Assembly: GCF_014193895.1 (NCBI RefSeq)
Contig: NZ_BLZR01000001.1
Location: 4,340,001-4,404,000 of the forward strand
Length of the DNA: 64,000 bases
From: Clostridium fungisolvens
GTDB lineage: Bacteria; Bacillota; Clostridia; Clostridiales; Clostridiaceae
Direction: 5' to 3'
The notes beneath the pieces are model-generated. The model was not told the origin of the DNA. It made no database searches and was given only the letters and a program-made list of their open reading frames with translations. Both the position numbers and the translations under genes were made by a program. Shown piece by piece: positions 17,819 to 25,874 of this stretch; position 1 is the first letter of the stretch; each line of letters begins with the position of its first letter.

Positions 17819-19117
17819 TTACATTATCTCTTCTATAGCTTGTTTTTCTGGGTCATAGTTAATAACCTTCTTTACAGACTTCATGAATGCGAAACATATA
17901 ATAAATAGAAGAGTCGCCCCAAAGCTTCCACATATAACTTGCTTTGCCCCCAATATCCCTCCAAGAACTCCACCTATTACCATACCAATTGGTGAAAGCG
18001 CTTGAGTAAAGGTACCAATCAAAGCAAACACCTTTCCTCTCATATCTTGTGGAACGATAAGTTGTGCTGTTGTATTTAATAAAGTGTTAAGTATCGCATT
18101 CAAGGCTCCTGCTATAAATAACAATATACAAATAGCATATATATTTTCAGTGATAGGCGCTATCATAATCATAGCCATGCTTATAATCCCACTACTTACA
18201 AAAACAAAAAACTTATTTTTAGCTGCTATCTTTATTATTGATAAAGTCAACATCCCAGAGATCATCCCTAGAGTAAATATCCCCATTGCAAGACCATATT
18301 TCTTTGCATCTAACCCTGGAGTGGAATTAAAATAAGGCATAAGCAAAACAAAACCTACTTGTGCGAAAAAGTTGATAACACATGCTAATATAATAATATT
18401 TCTTAAACCTTTGAATTTTATTGAAAATTTAAGCCCATCGACAAAATCTTCTTTAAAGTTAGATTTTTCTTTTTTATGAATAACCTTAGGAACCTTTAAG
18501 AATAATTCAAGAAAACCAGAGAAAAGATATGAAAACCCGTTTAATAAGAACATTATAGGAGCTCCTAGAATTGAAAAAATTGCACCACCAGCCATTGTTC
18601 CCATTAAATTAGCTCCTGTATTTGACATTTGATAACTAGAATTTGCTTGTAGAAGCCTTTCTTTAGGTACTAAATCAGGTAATACTGAACTTATACTCGG
18701 ACCAAAGAACGCTGAGCATAGCCCGAGTACTATCCCTGCAGCCATCACCATCCATACAGACCCTACACCTTTATATATTGCAAAACCAACTGATACTATT
18801 GCTACCCCACGTATTAAATCAGCCAGTATAATAATCAATTTCCTATTGGCTCTATCTACCCAAACACCTGCAAAAGGTGATATTGCAATTCTCGGAATCA
18901 TTGTAATTGCCATAATGGTTCCCATAAGGGCTGAAGATCCTGTAACTGCCAAAACCCAAAATCCCAATGCAATTTCATAAATTGCATCTCCAAAACAAGA
19001 TACAAGCTGCCCTTGCCAAAGTAAAAAGAAGTTTTTATTCCAAAGTTTTTCTGTGCTTTTCGAAGCACCCTCATCTGTAGTATTGGAATATTGAATTTCT
19101 TTTATCTCTTCACTCAT
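17819..19117 (-). CDS. Major facilitator superfamily transporter (MFS_3, macrolide-efflux-like)
   Basis: About 432 residues from the ATG at 19117, preceded by GGGAGA at 8 bases. It begins with a polar stretch, then LWNKNFFLLWQGQLVSCFGDAIYEIALGFWV, a hallmark of the MFS_3/MefA-like branch, and the loop-2 motif GVWVDRANRKLII. About 12 membrane helices are present, with a short central cytosolic loop (KVPKVIHKKEKSNFKED). Drug or peptide export by proton antiport is the family role; the substrate is unknown. Its start codon overlaps the stop codon of a 30-residue ORF (ATGA), implying translational coupling. It is probably the last gene of the DUF4004/bactofilin operon. Confidence 0.85.
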   Translation of the reverse strand: MSEEIKEIQYSNTTDEGASKSTEKLWNKNFFLLWQGQLVSCFGDAIYEIALGFWVLAVTGSSALMGTIMAITMIPRIAISPFAGVWVDRANRKLIIILADLIRGVAIVSVGFAIYKGVGSVWMVMAAGIVLGLCSAFFGPSISSVLPDLVPKERLLQANSSYQMSNTGANLMGTMAGGAIFSILGAPIMFLLNGFSYLFSGFLELFLKVPKVIHKKEKSNFKEDFVDGLKFSIKFKGLRNIIILACVINFFAQVGFVLLMPYFNSTPGLDAKKYGLAMGIFTLGMISGMLTLSIIKIAAKNKFFVFVSSGIISMAMIMIAPITENIYAICILLFIAGALNAILNTLLNTTAQLIVPQDMRGKVFALIGTFTQALSPIGMVIGGVLGGILGAKQVICGSFGATLLFIICFAFMKSVKKVINYDPEKQAIEEIM

Positions 19118-19206
19118 AACTTTTTCTCCCATTTAATAATTACTAAAACAGTATCACTTTTTCTATGCTCCATAATCTTTAATGCTCTTAGAGCATCTTC
19201 CTGCAT
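19114..19206 (-). CDS. 30-residue ORF translationally coupled to the MFS gene
   Basis: A strong GGGAGGATTATTT precedes its ATG, and its TGA overlaps the MFS start as ATGA. The product, MQEDALRALKIMEHRKSDTV then LVIIKWEKKL, resembles the opening helix of short SHOCT- or YvlB-type segments (ALRALKIMEHRK), but is cut short. It may be a remnant gene kept as a coupling leader, or a small functional peptide. Coding is supported by the ribosome binding site and the exact overlap only. Confidence 0.5.
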   Translation of the reverse strand: MQEDALRALKIMEHRKSDTVLVIIKWEKKL

Positions 19207-19247
19207 AAATAATCCTCCCTTTTTATTATTGTGTAATATTAACCGTA

Positions 19248-20039
19248 TTATATTTTAATCTGATTCTTAACAATTGCTCCATCTAAAATTGTTATATCCC
19301 CACTGTACTCTACTGTATCTATCTCACATCTTTCACCAATAGTTATATTTTTACCTCTCACAATACTAGCTTTTGTTGCTTCGAGGTATATGTTATCTCC
19401 TTCAATAGAATCACAAATCAATCTACTTTTACTAAAAGAAGCGAATCTTATGAAATTCATAAAAAGCGAATCCTTCGCCCTAAGCCTAACTTCAATTTCT
19501 TTCCCTCCAATTTCCTTAGTTCTGCATTCCCCACCAGGATTTATTTCTATCTTTTCTGCATTAAGCATCTCTCCAATGTTAAATGCGCCATGGCAGGTAA
19601 ATTGTTCTGCTTCACAATTACCACCTACTTTTACTCCACCGAATATCTTTATTCCATCACCTTTTAAATTCCCACCAACTTTAGAATCACCTGATATCTT
19701 TAGCTGTCCAACTGATACGTCTCCACCTATTTTTGAATCTCCACTAATCTTCATCTCATCGCTAGTTATATTACCATTAATAGACGAGGCCCCTGATATC
19801 GAAAATACTGAACTTTTTACATTTCCTCTTATTGAGGTGTCTCCACTAATTTTAAATTCTTGGCATAGCACATCACCTTCAACACTAGACGAGCCTGAAC
19901 ATTTAAAATCAACACAGTCTAAATTCCCACGAATTTCACCATCTCCACTAATCTTAACAGAATTAAACTTCCCACCACCAAACTTACCTGATCCTGATAT
20001 TCTCAAATCTGACCTATCGTTATAATAATTCTTTTCCAT
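19248..20039 (-). CDS. Bactofilin-like polymer-forming protein (BacF/YhbF type)
   Basis: 263 residues built of short beta-helical repeats with the pattern KISGDSKIGGDVSVGQLKIS (about every 20 residues between 10 and 160), as in bactofilins, which assemble into filaments without nucleotide. The C-terminal half has ECRTKEIGGKEIEVR and IYLEATKASIVRGKNITIGERCEID, matching its neighbour's C-terminus. In B. subtilis the pair BacE/BacF is tied to flagellar assembly; whether that holds here is not known. It lies 18 bp behind its paralogue and 40 bp before the small ORF. AAGGAGG precedes the ATG. Confidence 0.85.
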   Translation of the reverse strand: MEKNYYNDRSDLRISGSGKFGGGKFNSVKISGDGEIRGNLDCVDFKCSGSSSVEGDVLCQEFKISGDTSIRGNVKSSVFSISGASSINGNITSDEMKISGDSKIGGDVSVGQLKISGDSKVGGNLKGDGIKIFGGVKVGGNCEAEQFTCHGAFNIGEMLNAEKIEINPGGECRTKEIGGKEIEVRLRAKDSLFMNFIRFASFSKSRLICDSIEGDNIYLEATKASIVRGKNITIGERCEIDTVEYSGDITILDGAIVKNQIKI

Positions 20040-20057
20040 TATTAATTTCCTCCTTTC

Positions 20058-20804
20058 CTACAATTGAATCTGCTCTATAACTTTGCTGCTTGGATCAATA
20101 GATATACTGTTCTTATATTCAACTCTTTGAATAGTACATTTTTCACCTATAACTACATCAGTACCTCTTACAATTCTCGCTGTGGTCGACTCTAGATAAA
20201 TCTCGTCTCCTTCAATAACGTTACAATCAAGTTCATCAAGAGCATAATTGAATATTGCTTTAGTTATTTTAGACAGAATTCCTACACTCCAAAGTCCGCG
20301 CTTTACCTTTATAGTTCTTCCGCCAATTTCAGAAACTTCACACTTACCACCAATTTCAACTAATATATTTTCACTGTTAAGAAGACCACCAATCTTAAAC
20401 GCTCCAGAACACTTAAAGTCTTCTGCTTCGCAATCTCCAACTATACTTGTAGCTCCTTGTATATCAATAGTTTCACCAGTAAGATTTCCACATATCTTTA
20501 AGCTTCCTTGTATGTTGCTTCTCTTACTATTTAAATTCCCACCTATCTTACCAGCTCCACTTATGTTACATGTTTCAGCCTCTACATTTCCTGTACATTT
20601 AGTAGCACCACTAACGTTATAGGTTACAGTCTTTACATTACCTTCAAATTTTGCTGCACCAGCTGCCTCAAATTCAACACAATCTATATCTCCATTAATC
20701 TTAGCCGCACCACTAACCTCTACTCTATTAAATTTTCCACCACCAGACTTACCAGCTCCTGAAATTTCTAGATCTCCTCTATCTTCATAATATATATCAT
20801 TCAT
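20058..20804 (-). CDS. Bactofilin-like polymer-forming protein (BacE/YhbE type)
   Basis: 248 residues, clearly paralogous to the next gene: both open with YYEDRGDLEISGAGKSGGGKF-like sequence and end with a VRGTDVVIGEKCTIQRVEY motif. The repeats here are of the ISGAGKIGGNLNSKRS type. A likely filament-forming cytosolic scaffold. Two unequal bactofilins next to a DUF4004 gene reproduce the yhbD-yhbE-yhbF arrangement of Bacillus, which supports the assignment. TAGGAGG precedes the ATG at 20804, 15 bp behind the DUF4004 stop. Confidence 0.85.
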   Translation of the reverse strand: MNDIYYEDRGDLEISGAGKSGGGKFNRVEVSGAAKINGDIDCVEFEAAGAAKFEGNVKTVTYNVSGATKCTGNVEAETCNISGAGKIGGNLNSKRSNIQGSLKICGNLTGETIDIQGATSIVGDCEAEDFKCSGAFKIGGLLNSENILVEIGGKCEVSEIGGRTIKVKRGLWSVGILSKITKAIFNYALDELDCNVIEGDEIYLESTTARIVRGTDVVIGEKCTIQRVEYKNSISIDPSSKVIEQIQL

Positions 20805-20819
20805 AATACCCTTAACCTC

Positions 20820-21437
20820 CTATACTAAATTAGTAATTACTTTTTCTGAAAAACTACTTAAGTTAACTCTTTCTAAGATCTTACCATCACCTAATATAAT
20901 ATTTGCTGAATCGGCTAATATTCCTATTCCTACTCCCATCTTTCGAACAAATACAAGTTCATAGTCTTTATCTTTTATATTACTATAATTCTCTATTAAT
21001 CCTTTTATTGTAAAATTAATTTCATCTAAATTCAAGTTACCTTGTTCCAACAGGTATTTATATAATGCTAAGAAGACTATGTCATCTCCGCTCAACTCAT
21101 CTTTCAGGCTGAAGCTATTTTTGTACATATCTAGAACATGCTGCGTAACAATATTTCCTTTTAATATATCTTCTATATAAAATTTAGAGGATATAGAGCT
21201 TCCTTGAAATCTTTCTGCTAGATCATCCAAAGAAACATCATCTTTCATCTCAACTATTCTATTTATCCTATCTAATATTTTATCCTTAGGAAAATAGGTT
21301 TCTTGCCCTGTAAAAGAGGACTTCTTTATAAACCACTCCTCAGGTATTAAGTTCTTTCTTTTCCATCTATATAGCTGACCATAAGATATGCCAGTAAGTT
21401 CTAATAATTCTTTTTTTGATATCAAATTTTCTTCCAT
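20820..21437 (-). CDS. DUF4004 family protein (YhbD-like), N-terminal MerR-type helix-turn-helix
   Basis: About 205 residues from the ATG at 21437; an ATG six bases earlier is too close to AGGAGG. The N-terminus LISKKELLELTGISYGQLYRWKRKNLIPEEWF is a MerR-like DNA-binding helix-turn-helix, followed by YFPKDKILDRINRIVEMKD. The rest is helical and matches the YhbD/DUF4004 proteins found ahead of bactofilin genes. It is likely the regulator or partner of the operon; direct evidence for DNA binding in this family is not known to me. It is the first gene of a run of four or five on the minus strand. Confidence 0.82.
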   Translation of the reverse strand: MEENLISKKELLELTGISYGQLYRWKRKNLIPEEWFIKKSSFTGQETYFPKDKILDRINRIVEMKDDVSLDDLAERFQGSSISSKFYIEDILKGNIVTQHVLDMYKNSFSLKDELSGDDIVFLALYKYLLEQGNLNLDEINFTIKGLIENYSNIKDKDYELVFVRKMGVGIGILADSANIILGDGKILERVNLSSFSEKVITNLV

Positions 21438-21511
21438 TTTCATTCCTCCTTGAATTCAGTATAACAAAACATTGTTACGTTAGCAATACTTATTTTTAAA
21501 AAATGTAAAAA

Positions 21512-21536
21512 CCGCCATCAAAATAAAGATGGCGGC
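21512..21536 (-). terminator. Terminator of the yerC-like gene
   Basis: CCGCCATC pairs with GATGGCGG around an 8-nt loop; on the minus strand it is followed by TTTTTACATTTTTT. It lies about 115 bp behind the YerC stop codon. Confidence 0.8.
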
Positions 21537-21653
21537 CTTTAACAAACCTATCGAATTTCCTTGCTTATATCCATGTTTAATAACTCTAAAGCAAATTATC
21601 AAAAGCTGAAAACAAATATAGGCATATGTAATTGTAAGCAAAACATTGTTTTA

Positions 21654-21959
21654 TTACTTGTCTTTCTTATTTAATCTTTCTAAGACCGTATTATATCCGT
21701 CACTACCATAATTCAAACATCTATTAACTCTACTTATAGTAGCAGTACTCGCTCCAGTATCATTGGCTATTTCAGTATATGTTTTCTTTTCTTTAAGCAT
21801 AGCTGCTACTTGTAATCTCTGCACTAAAGCTTTTATTTCATTTATTGTAGCTACATCTTCAAAAAATCTATAGCACTCTTCTATATTTTCTAAACTTAAT
21901 ATAGCTTCGAAAAAATAGTCCATGTCCTCACTTTTTAGCTTTGATTCATAATTGCTCAT
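21654..21959 (-). CDS. yerC: YerC/YecD family TrpR-like regulator
   Basis: 101 residues, the full length of the TrpR-related YerC/YecD family. The helix-turn-helix is TYTEIANDTGASTATISRVNRCLNYG (about 60-85), preceded by the dimer helices IEECYRFFEDVATINEIKALVQRLQVA. It is a cytosolic DNA-binding protein whose regulon in Firmicutes is poorly known. GAGGTGATTAC precedes the ATG. It is divergent from the amino acid ABC genes with 149 bp between the two starts, so it could act on their shared promoter region, which is inference from position only. Confidence 0.9.
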   Translation of the reverse strand: MSNYESKLKSEDMDYFFEAILSLENIEECYRFFEDVATINEIKALVQRLQVAAMLKEKKTYTEIANDTGASTATISRVNRCLNYGSDGYNTVLERLNKKDK

Positions 21960-22047
21960 GTAATCACCTCACATCAGTATTTTAACACCTTATACTGAAC
22001 TTTACCATATGTTTTAGTAATTGGTTATATTTTTATTTATTTATCAC

Positions 22048-22076
22048 TTTACAACTTTATTATATTAAAGTATAAT
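22048..22076 (+). promoter_or_regulatory. Sigma-A promoter of the amino acid ABC genes
   Basis: TTTACA (22048-22053), a 17-base spacer, and a perfect TATAAT (22071-22076), about 33 bases before the start codon at 22109. Confidence 0.75.
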
Positions 22077-22108
22077 ATGATTATCAGGTACTCAGGAGGA
22101 TGTTAATT

Positions 22109-22906
22109 ATGAATAAAATTGTTAAGAGATTATTATCAGTTGTAGCTATTACAACTATTTCATTATCATTAATAAGTTGCGGACAAACTAAGAAAGATTC
22201 TACTTCTACTGCTGCTTCGAATACTATAGTGGTTGGACTCGATGATTCTTTTCCACCAATGGGATTTAAAAACAGCAAAGGAGAACTTCAAGGTTTTGAT
22301 ATAGACATGGCAAAAGAAATAGCAAAACGTACAAATAAAGAAATAAAGTTCATGCCGTATAATTGGGATGGTATAATACCAGGTTTAAAGCAAAAGAAAT
22401 TTGATGTAATAATTTCCGCAATGAGCGTAACACCAGAAAGAGAAAAAGAAATTGCATTTTCAACTCCATATCTAAATGAAAGACAAGTAATTGTAGTGAA
22501 GAAGGACAATACTTCTATAGCTTCACCAGATGACCTTAAAGGTAAAACAGTTGGAGTACAAAAAGGTAGTACAAGCGAAGATGCTATAAAAGATACAAAA
22601 TCTACTTTTAAAGATACAAAATTATATGATGAAAACATTGCTGCTCTTCAAGACTTACAAATAGGTCGTATAGATGCAGTTGTAGTAGACGAATTAGTTG
22701 CAAGATATTATATAAAAGAAAAAGCTGACACTTACAAGGTTTTAGATAAATCAGTTGCTACAGAACCTATCGCTATAGGACTTAGACAAGAAGATAAAGA
22801 TCTTAAAGCTACTTTTGATAAAGTAATAAAAGAAATGCAAGAAGACGGAACTCTTGCAAAGATATCAAAAACTTGGTTTGGTGAAGATATTACATCTTCA
22901 AAATAA
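22109..22906 (+). CDS. Polar amino acid ABC transporter substrate-binding lipoprotein
   Basis: About 265 residues from the ATG at 22109 (AGGAGG at proper spacing; the earlier ATG at 22100 touches the ribosome binding site). A lipoprotein signal ends in LISCGQ, with the cysteine as lipid anchor. The mature part is SBP_bac_3: IVVGLDDSFPPMGFKNSKGELQGFDIDMAKEI, FDVIISAMSVTPEREKEIAFS, and GKTVGVQKGSTSEDAI. The Arg in PEREK and the acidic DLQIGRIDAVVVDE region fit binding of a polar amino acid such as glutamine, cystine or arginine. It works with the permease 30 bp downstream. No ATPase gene follows. Confidence 0.92.
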   Translation: MNKIVKRLLSVVAITTISLSLISCGQTKKDSTSTAASNTIVVGLDDSFPPMGFKNSKGELQGFDIDMAKEIAKRTNKEIKFMPYNWDGIIPGLKQKKFDVIISAMSVTPEREKEIAFSTPYLNERQVIVVKKDNTSIASPDDLKGKTVGVQKGSTSEDAIKDTKSTFKDTKLYDENIAALQDLQIGRIDAVVVDELVARYYIKEKADTYKVLDKSVATEPIAIGLRQEDKDLKATFDKVIKEMQEDGTLAKISKTWFGEDITSSK

Positions 22907-22936
22907 TTTATATCATTTACAGAAAGGTTGTTTTTT

Positions 22937-23590
22937 ATGAAAGTCGAAATCATTTCAACATATCTTCCCATATTATTGGAAGGTTGTTTAAGAACAATAG
23001 AACTTACCGTAATATCAATTTTATGTGGATTATTATTAGCTTTCATAGTTGTTTTAATGAAGCTTTCAAAAAATAAAGTACTAAAGTCAATAGGAACATT
23101 CTATACTTGGTTCTTTAGAGGAATTCCCCTAATGATTCTACTTTTCATAATCTATTTCGGACTTCCAGAAGTAAATATAACCCTGACTTCATTTGAAGCT
23201 GCTATATTAGGACTAAGTATAAATATATCTGCATATGTAGCCGAAGCTATAAGAGGTGCTATGTTATCAGTAAACAAAAATCAATGGGAAGCTGCTCAAA
23301 CAGAAGGACTTAACTTTATACAAACAGTATTTTATATAATACTTCCACAAAGTTTAGGTCGTATGCTCCCAGCTGTTGCAAATGAATTTATAGCATTACT
23401 TAAAGATACAGCTTTAGTATCAACTATAGCAATGACAGATTTGATGAACAATGCTCAACATATGGCAAATGTATCTTTTAGGCCTCTAGAAATTTTCTTC
23501 ATGGCATCAATAATGTATCTTATAATGACAACATTCTTTACTACAGGTTTTAAGTTTGTTGAGAAAAAATTTGCCCTAGCAGATTTATAA
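22937..23590 (+). CDS. Polar amino acid ABC transporter permease (HisM/GlnP type)
   Basis: About 217 residues from the ATG at 22937 with GAAAGG upstream. Five membrane helices are present, with the His/Glu/Gln-type pattern LEGCLRTIELTVISILCGLLLAF at the N-terminus, YTWFFRGIPLMILLFIIYFGLP, and the EAA coupling loop QWEAAQTEGLNFIQTVFYIILPQSLGRMLP. It would form a homodimer. A terminator follows after 5 bp, so the usual GlnQ-type ATPase is not encoded here and must be shared from elsewhere. Confidence 0.93.
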   Translation: MKVEIISTYLPILLEGCLRTIELTVISILCGLLLAFIVVLMKLSKNKVLKSIGTFYTWFFRGIPLMILLFIIYFGLPEVNITLTSFEAAILGLSINISAYVAEAIRGAMLSVNKNQWEAAQTEGLNFIQTVFYIILPQSLGRMLPAVANEFIALLKDTALVSTIAMTDLMNNAQHMANVSFRPLEIFFMASIMYLIMTTFFTTGFKFVEKKFALADL

Positions 23591-23595
23591 TATAT

Positions 23596-23629
23596 AAAAA
23601 AAACTGAAGTGCTTTTCTTCAGTTTTTTT
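23596..23629. terminator. Terminator of the amino acid ABC genes, joined to family B element
   Basis: AAAAAAACTGAAG pairs with CTTCAGTTTTTTT around a short loop. It works in both directions and stands next to a family B core on the tautomerase side. Confidence 0.88.
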
Positions 23630-23676
23630 GCGCATCTGCCTTTCCGAATGCATATGAGGAAAATCTGGCAGGCGAC
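23630..23676 (-). repeat. Family B element copy 2
   Basis: GCGCATCTGCCTTTCC, GAATGCATATGAGG, AAAATCTGGCAGGCGA in order, immediately after the hairpin T-run. CTGCC/GGCAG and TTTCC/GGAAA can pair to make a second stem. Confidence 0.85.
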
Positions 23677-23780
23677 ACATTCTTATTTTTTATTCTTTGC
23701 AAAGACTAAGCAAATCCTCGGATGGCTAACCATTTAATCTCAATACTGTACTTTAACAGCACTTTAATTAAAAATCTAAT

Positions 23781-24125
23781 CTAAAAATTTTCTCCGTTCC
23801 AACCCCAGTTATTTACTTCCTCATACTTAACATATATTGATTCTTTACTTATTGAAAGCTCTTCGTTGTAAAGCTCACATATTGCTTTTGTAAGCTTGCT
23901 TAAAGCCTCTTTGGATGTACTTCCAAATATCTTTACTTCTATAAATGCTCCATATTCTAATTTATCACCTTTAAAATATAATGGATATTCATCTTGGAAT
24001 CCAACCATTAACCACTGTTCACTTTTTCCAGGAATCAGTTCTATCAATTTTCCAAGCTCATCCTTTATTTTATTCTTTTTCTCTTCTGTTAACTTTACAG
24101 TTACTTTTGAGTCAATGAATGGCAT
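23781..24125 (-). CDS. MIF-like phenylpyruvate tautomerase family protein
   Basis: 114 residues. Proline follows the initiator methionine (MPFIDSKVT), as needed for the catalytic N-terminal Pro1 of the tautomerase/MIF superfamily. The blocks IPGKSEQWLMVGFQDEYPLYFKG and IYVKYEEVNNWGWNGENF are those of bacterial MIF homologues. The expected activity is keto-enol tautomerisation of phenylpyruvate-like compounds in a homotrimer; the biological substrate is uncertain. GGAGG lies 5 bases before the ATG. It runs toward the family B element and terminator shared with the ABC genes. Confidence 0.9.
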   Translation of the reverse strand: MPFIDSKVTVKLTEEKKNKIKDELGKLIELIPGKSEQWLMVGFQDEYPLYFKGDKLEYGAFIEVKIFGSTSKEALSKLTKAICELYNEELSISKESIYVKYEEVNNWGWNGENF

Positions 24126-24159
24126 TATAACTCCTCCTTTTAATGCATCATATATTAAA

Positions 24160-24216
24160 TATATATCACTTAATTCTGAAAACTACTTTAAAACTCCTGT
24201 GGTTTCTGACAATCTA
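24160..24216 (+). repeat. Degenerate family A copy
   Basis: ATCACTTAATTCTGAAAACT, then AAAACTCC, loop-like GGTTTCTG and AAAAAT follow the order of copy 1, but the inner stem is reduced to about three pairs and the right outer arm is lost next to a terminator. Confidence 0.45.
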
Positions 24217-24217
24217 A

Positions 24218-24241
24218 AAATGCAGGATAAATCCTGCATTT
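24218..24241 (-). terminator. Terminator of the 39-residue membrane protein gene
   Basis: AAATGCAGGAT pairs with ATCCTGCATTT with a 2-base centre; minus-strand continuation is TTTAGATTG. It lies 11 bp behind the stop codon. Confidence 0.75.
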
Positions 24242-24251
24242 ATGTATGATT

Positions 24252-24371
24252 TTATTTATTATTGTTCTTCATTTCTTCATGCTTAAATTGCTCGCTTTTT
24301 ACTGTAACATACACTCCAACAATTGCAAATGCAGCAAGGAAAACAACAACTACTGTAGTCATAAGATCCAT
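24252..24371 (-). CDS. Small single-span membrane protein, 39 residues
   Basis: A strong GGAGGTGAGCGGA precedes the ATG. The product starts MDLMTTVVVVFLAAFAIVGV, one transmembrane helix, and ends in a charged tail (KSEQFKHEEMKNNNK). It has its own terminator. No family is recognised; such small membrane proteins often modify transporters or kinases, but nothing here shows which. Coding looks solid from the start signal and the hydrophobic pattern. Confidence 0.7.
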   Translation of the reverse strand: MDLMTTVVVVFLAAFAIVGVYVTVKSEQFKHEEMKNNNK

Positions 24372-24542
24372 TCCGCTCACCTCCTTAACCTTACAAAATG
24401 AGCTATAACTTTAAATCCACACCCATTCCCATTATTTATCAAGATAATATCAATAGTTTTATTTTATCACAAAAATTAAAATCATTACATCTTGTTATTA
24501 AAGTTAAAGCTTAAATTATATATTCTTCATTAATTAAATTTT

Positions 24543-25376
24543 TTATTGTTCATTATCGTGACTACCTGAAGGATTTGTCATAGTATTTAACCCACTTGAT
24601 TCTAGTTTATCATACACAACCTTTGTAGGCACTAACCATACCTCACCAGTTCCTTTATAGACATTAAGAAAGCCTTCTCCACTAGTGGCTGAACCAATAA
24701 TTGACTTTGAGGACTTTTCCACTGTAAACTCGATTCCCCCTGTTCTCAATATAGCAAAATTACCATCAACCTTCAAAGTGTCATTTGAAAGCCTGCACTT
24801 GAATATTTCATTTTCAGGAACTGGTATTTCAAGAACTACAATTCCACTACCACTTATTTTTGTTTGAAATAATCCTTCATTACCTAATATCATTGAAGAT
24901 ATAGATTTTTGCATAGCTGCACCTATTTCTATACTATCTTCACAAGCATAAAATACTCCATCATCAACAATTACTTCTTCATCTTCTAATTCTAGCAAAG
25001 CGTAATGTCCAAATGAAGGTTCTAAAAATATTTCTCCTGTTCCTTCATATCTAGGCTTAAATACAGTCTCTCCAGTAAGCTTACTGTTAATAAGCTTTTT
25101 ACCAAATCCTAAAACACCGCCAACTTTATTCTGAAGCTCAATATCTCCCTTAAGGTAACTTAGCGCTCCTGATTCAAGCTTAACAGCACTATCTTCAAGT
25201 ATTATTCTAATCTGCTTAAGCTTTATCCCAGCATCTTTCATAAATTTAAACTTTATAGCTGAATCTATATCATTGCCTCCATTTAACTCATCAAACTCTA
25301 ACACTTGAAAAACTGAATCCGCTGACATTTCAGCTAATTTTGTAAGCTTATTTGTTATATTTAGTGAAGTTCTCAT
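24543..25376 (-). CDS. AIM24/DUF124 family protein
   Basis: 277 residues. It contains the repeating beta-rich blocks of the AIM24 family (ALSYLKGDIELQNKVGGVLGFGKKLINSKLTGE and GSGIVVLEIPVPENEIFKCRL), with the glycine-rich GTGEIFLEPSFGHY and GTGEVWLVPTKVVY strands flanking. These are cytosolic single-stranded beta-helix-like proteins of unknown biochemical role. GGAGGGGGAAA precedes the ATG at 25376. The 39-residue membrane protein gene lies about 170 bp downstream. Confidence 0.82.
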   Translation of the reverse strand: MRTSLNITNKLTKLAEMSADSVFQVLEFDELNGGNDIDSAIKFKFMKDAGIKLKQIRIILEDSAVKLESGALSYLKGDIELQNKVGGVLGFGKKLINSKLTGETVFKPRYEGTGEIFLEPSFGHYALLELEDEEVIVDDGVFYACEDSIEIGAAMQKSISSMILGNEGLFQTKISGSGIVVLEIPVPENEIFKCRLSNDTLKVDGNFAILRTGGIEFTVEKSSKSIIGSATSGEGFLNVYKGTGEVWLVPTKVVYDKLESSGLNTMTNPSGSHDNEQ

Positions 25377-25618
25377 TTTCCCCCTCCTTGCATCATATTT
25401 AACTTCTGACTACATATAGAAAACAGTGAATAGCTAATCATATACTATTAACCTCATATACAGCATCCATAGACATACTACTTCAATCCTTACTATGTTA
25501 TAAATCTGTTACACATGCTTATAATAAATCTAGTTAAATTATAAATCTCTAAATAATAGAATAGTTAACTTATCCAATTAAAAATATAATACCATAAATT
25601 TCAAGAAATATGTATATT

Positions 25619-25658
25619 AAAAAAATCTCTGAAGGGACCCTTCTTCAGAGACTTTTTT
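25619..25658. terminator. Terminator-like hairpin joined to family B element
   Basis: TCTCTGAAG pairs with CTTCAGAGA around GGACCCTT, flanked by A and T runs; the family B core starts at the end of the T-run. Confidence 0.8.
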
Positions 25659-25704
25659 GCGCATCTGCCTTTCCGAATGTATATGAGGAAAATCTGGCAG
25701 GCGA
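25659..25704 (-). repeat. Family B element copy 3
   Basis: Differs from copy 2 by one base in the first 40 (GAATGTATATG for GAATGCATATG). It is followed at 25715 by a family C element. Confidence 0.85.
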
Positions 25705-25714
25705 ATACGATTTA

Positions 25715-25810
25715 TTTTTTTACTGTTTATCTTAAATATCTGTTCTAAACCCTTGATATTGCTAGGTTTAGCTTTCAAAAAAATTTCATAATTTCCTAAA
25801 CAGTAAAAAA
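25715..25810 (-). repeat. Family C element copy 1
   Basis: Terminal inverted repeats TTTTTTACTGTTTA and TAAACAGTAAAAAA bound a 96-bp unit with an inner CTAAACC/GGTTTAG hairpin. It matches 52211-52304 in both ends and the inner hairpin. Its right end forms the T-tract of the buk terminator. Confidence 0.75.
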
Positions 25811-25852
25811 GCACTATAAACTTCTAAATTACTTAGAACTTTATAGTGCTTA
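25809..25852 (-). terminator. Terminator of the ptb-buk operon
   Basis: AGCACTATAAA and TTTATAGTGCT form the outer stem of a long imperfect hairpin, followed on the minus strand by TTTTTTACTGTTTAGGAAA. Confidence 0.8.
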
Positions 25853-25874
25853 TAAAAATCTCTATTTACAAATA

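Larger units (their letters stand above)
25377..25874. other. 498-bp intergenic region rich in repeats
   Basis: Between the AIM24 gene and the buk stop codon. It holds a partial family A match near 25480-25510 (TACTACTTCAATCC), a terminator-like hairpin, a family B core, a full family C element and the buk terminator. I do not see a real gene. Confidence 0.7.

Noticed and set aside
19390..20025. 211-residue plus-strand ORF opposite the bactofilin gene
   Set aside because: A long antisense frame produced by the repetitive GG-rich coding of the bactofilin; proline/serine-rich with no start signal.
25617..25814. 65-residue minus-strand ORF in the repeat-rich intergenic region
   Set aside because: It runs through the terminator, family B and family C repeats and has no convincing ribosome site.
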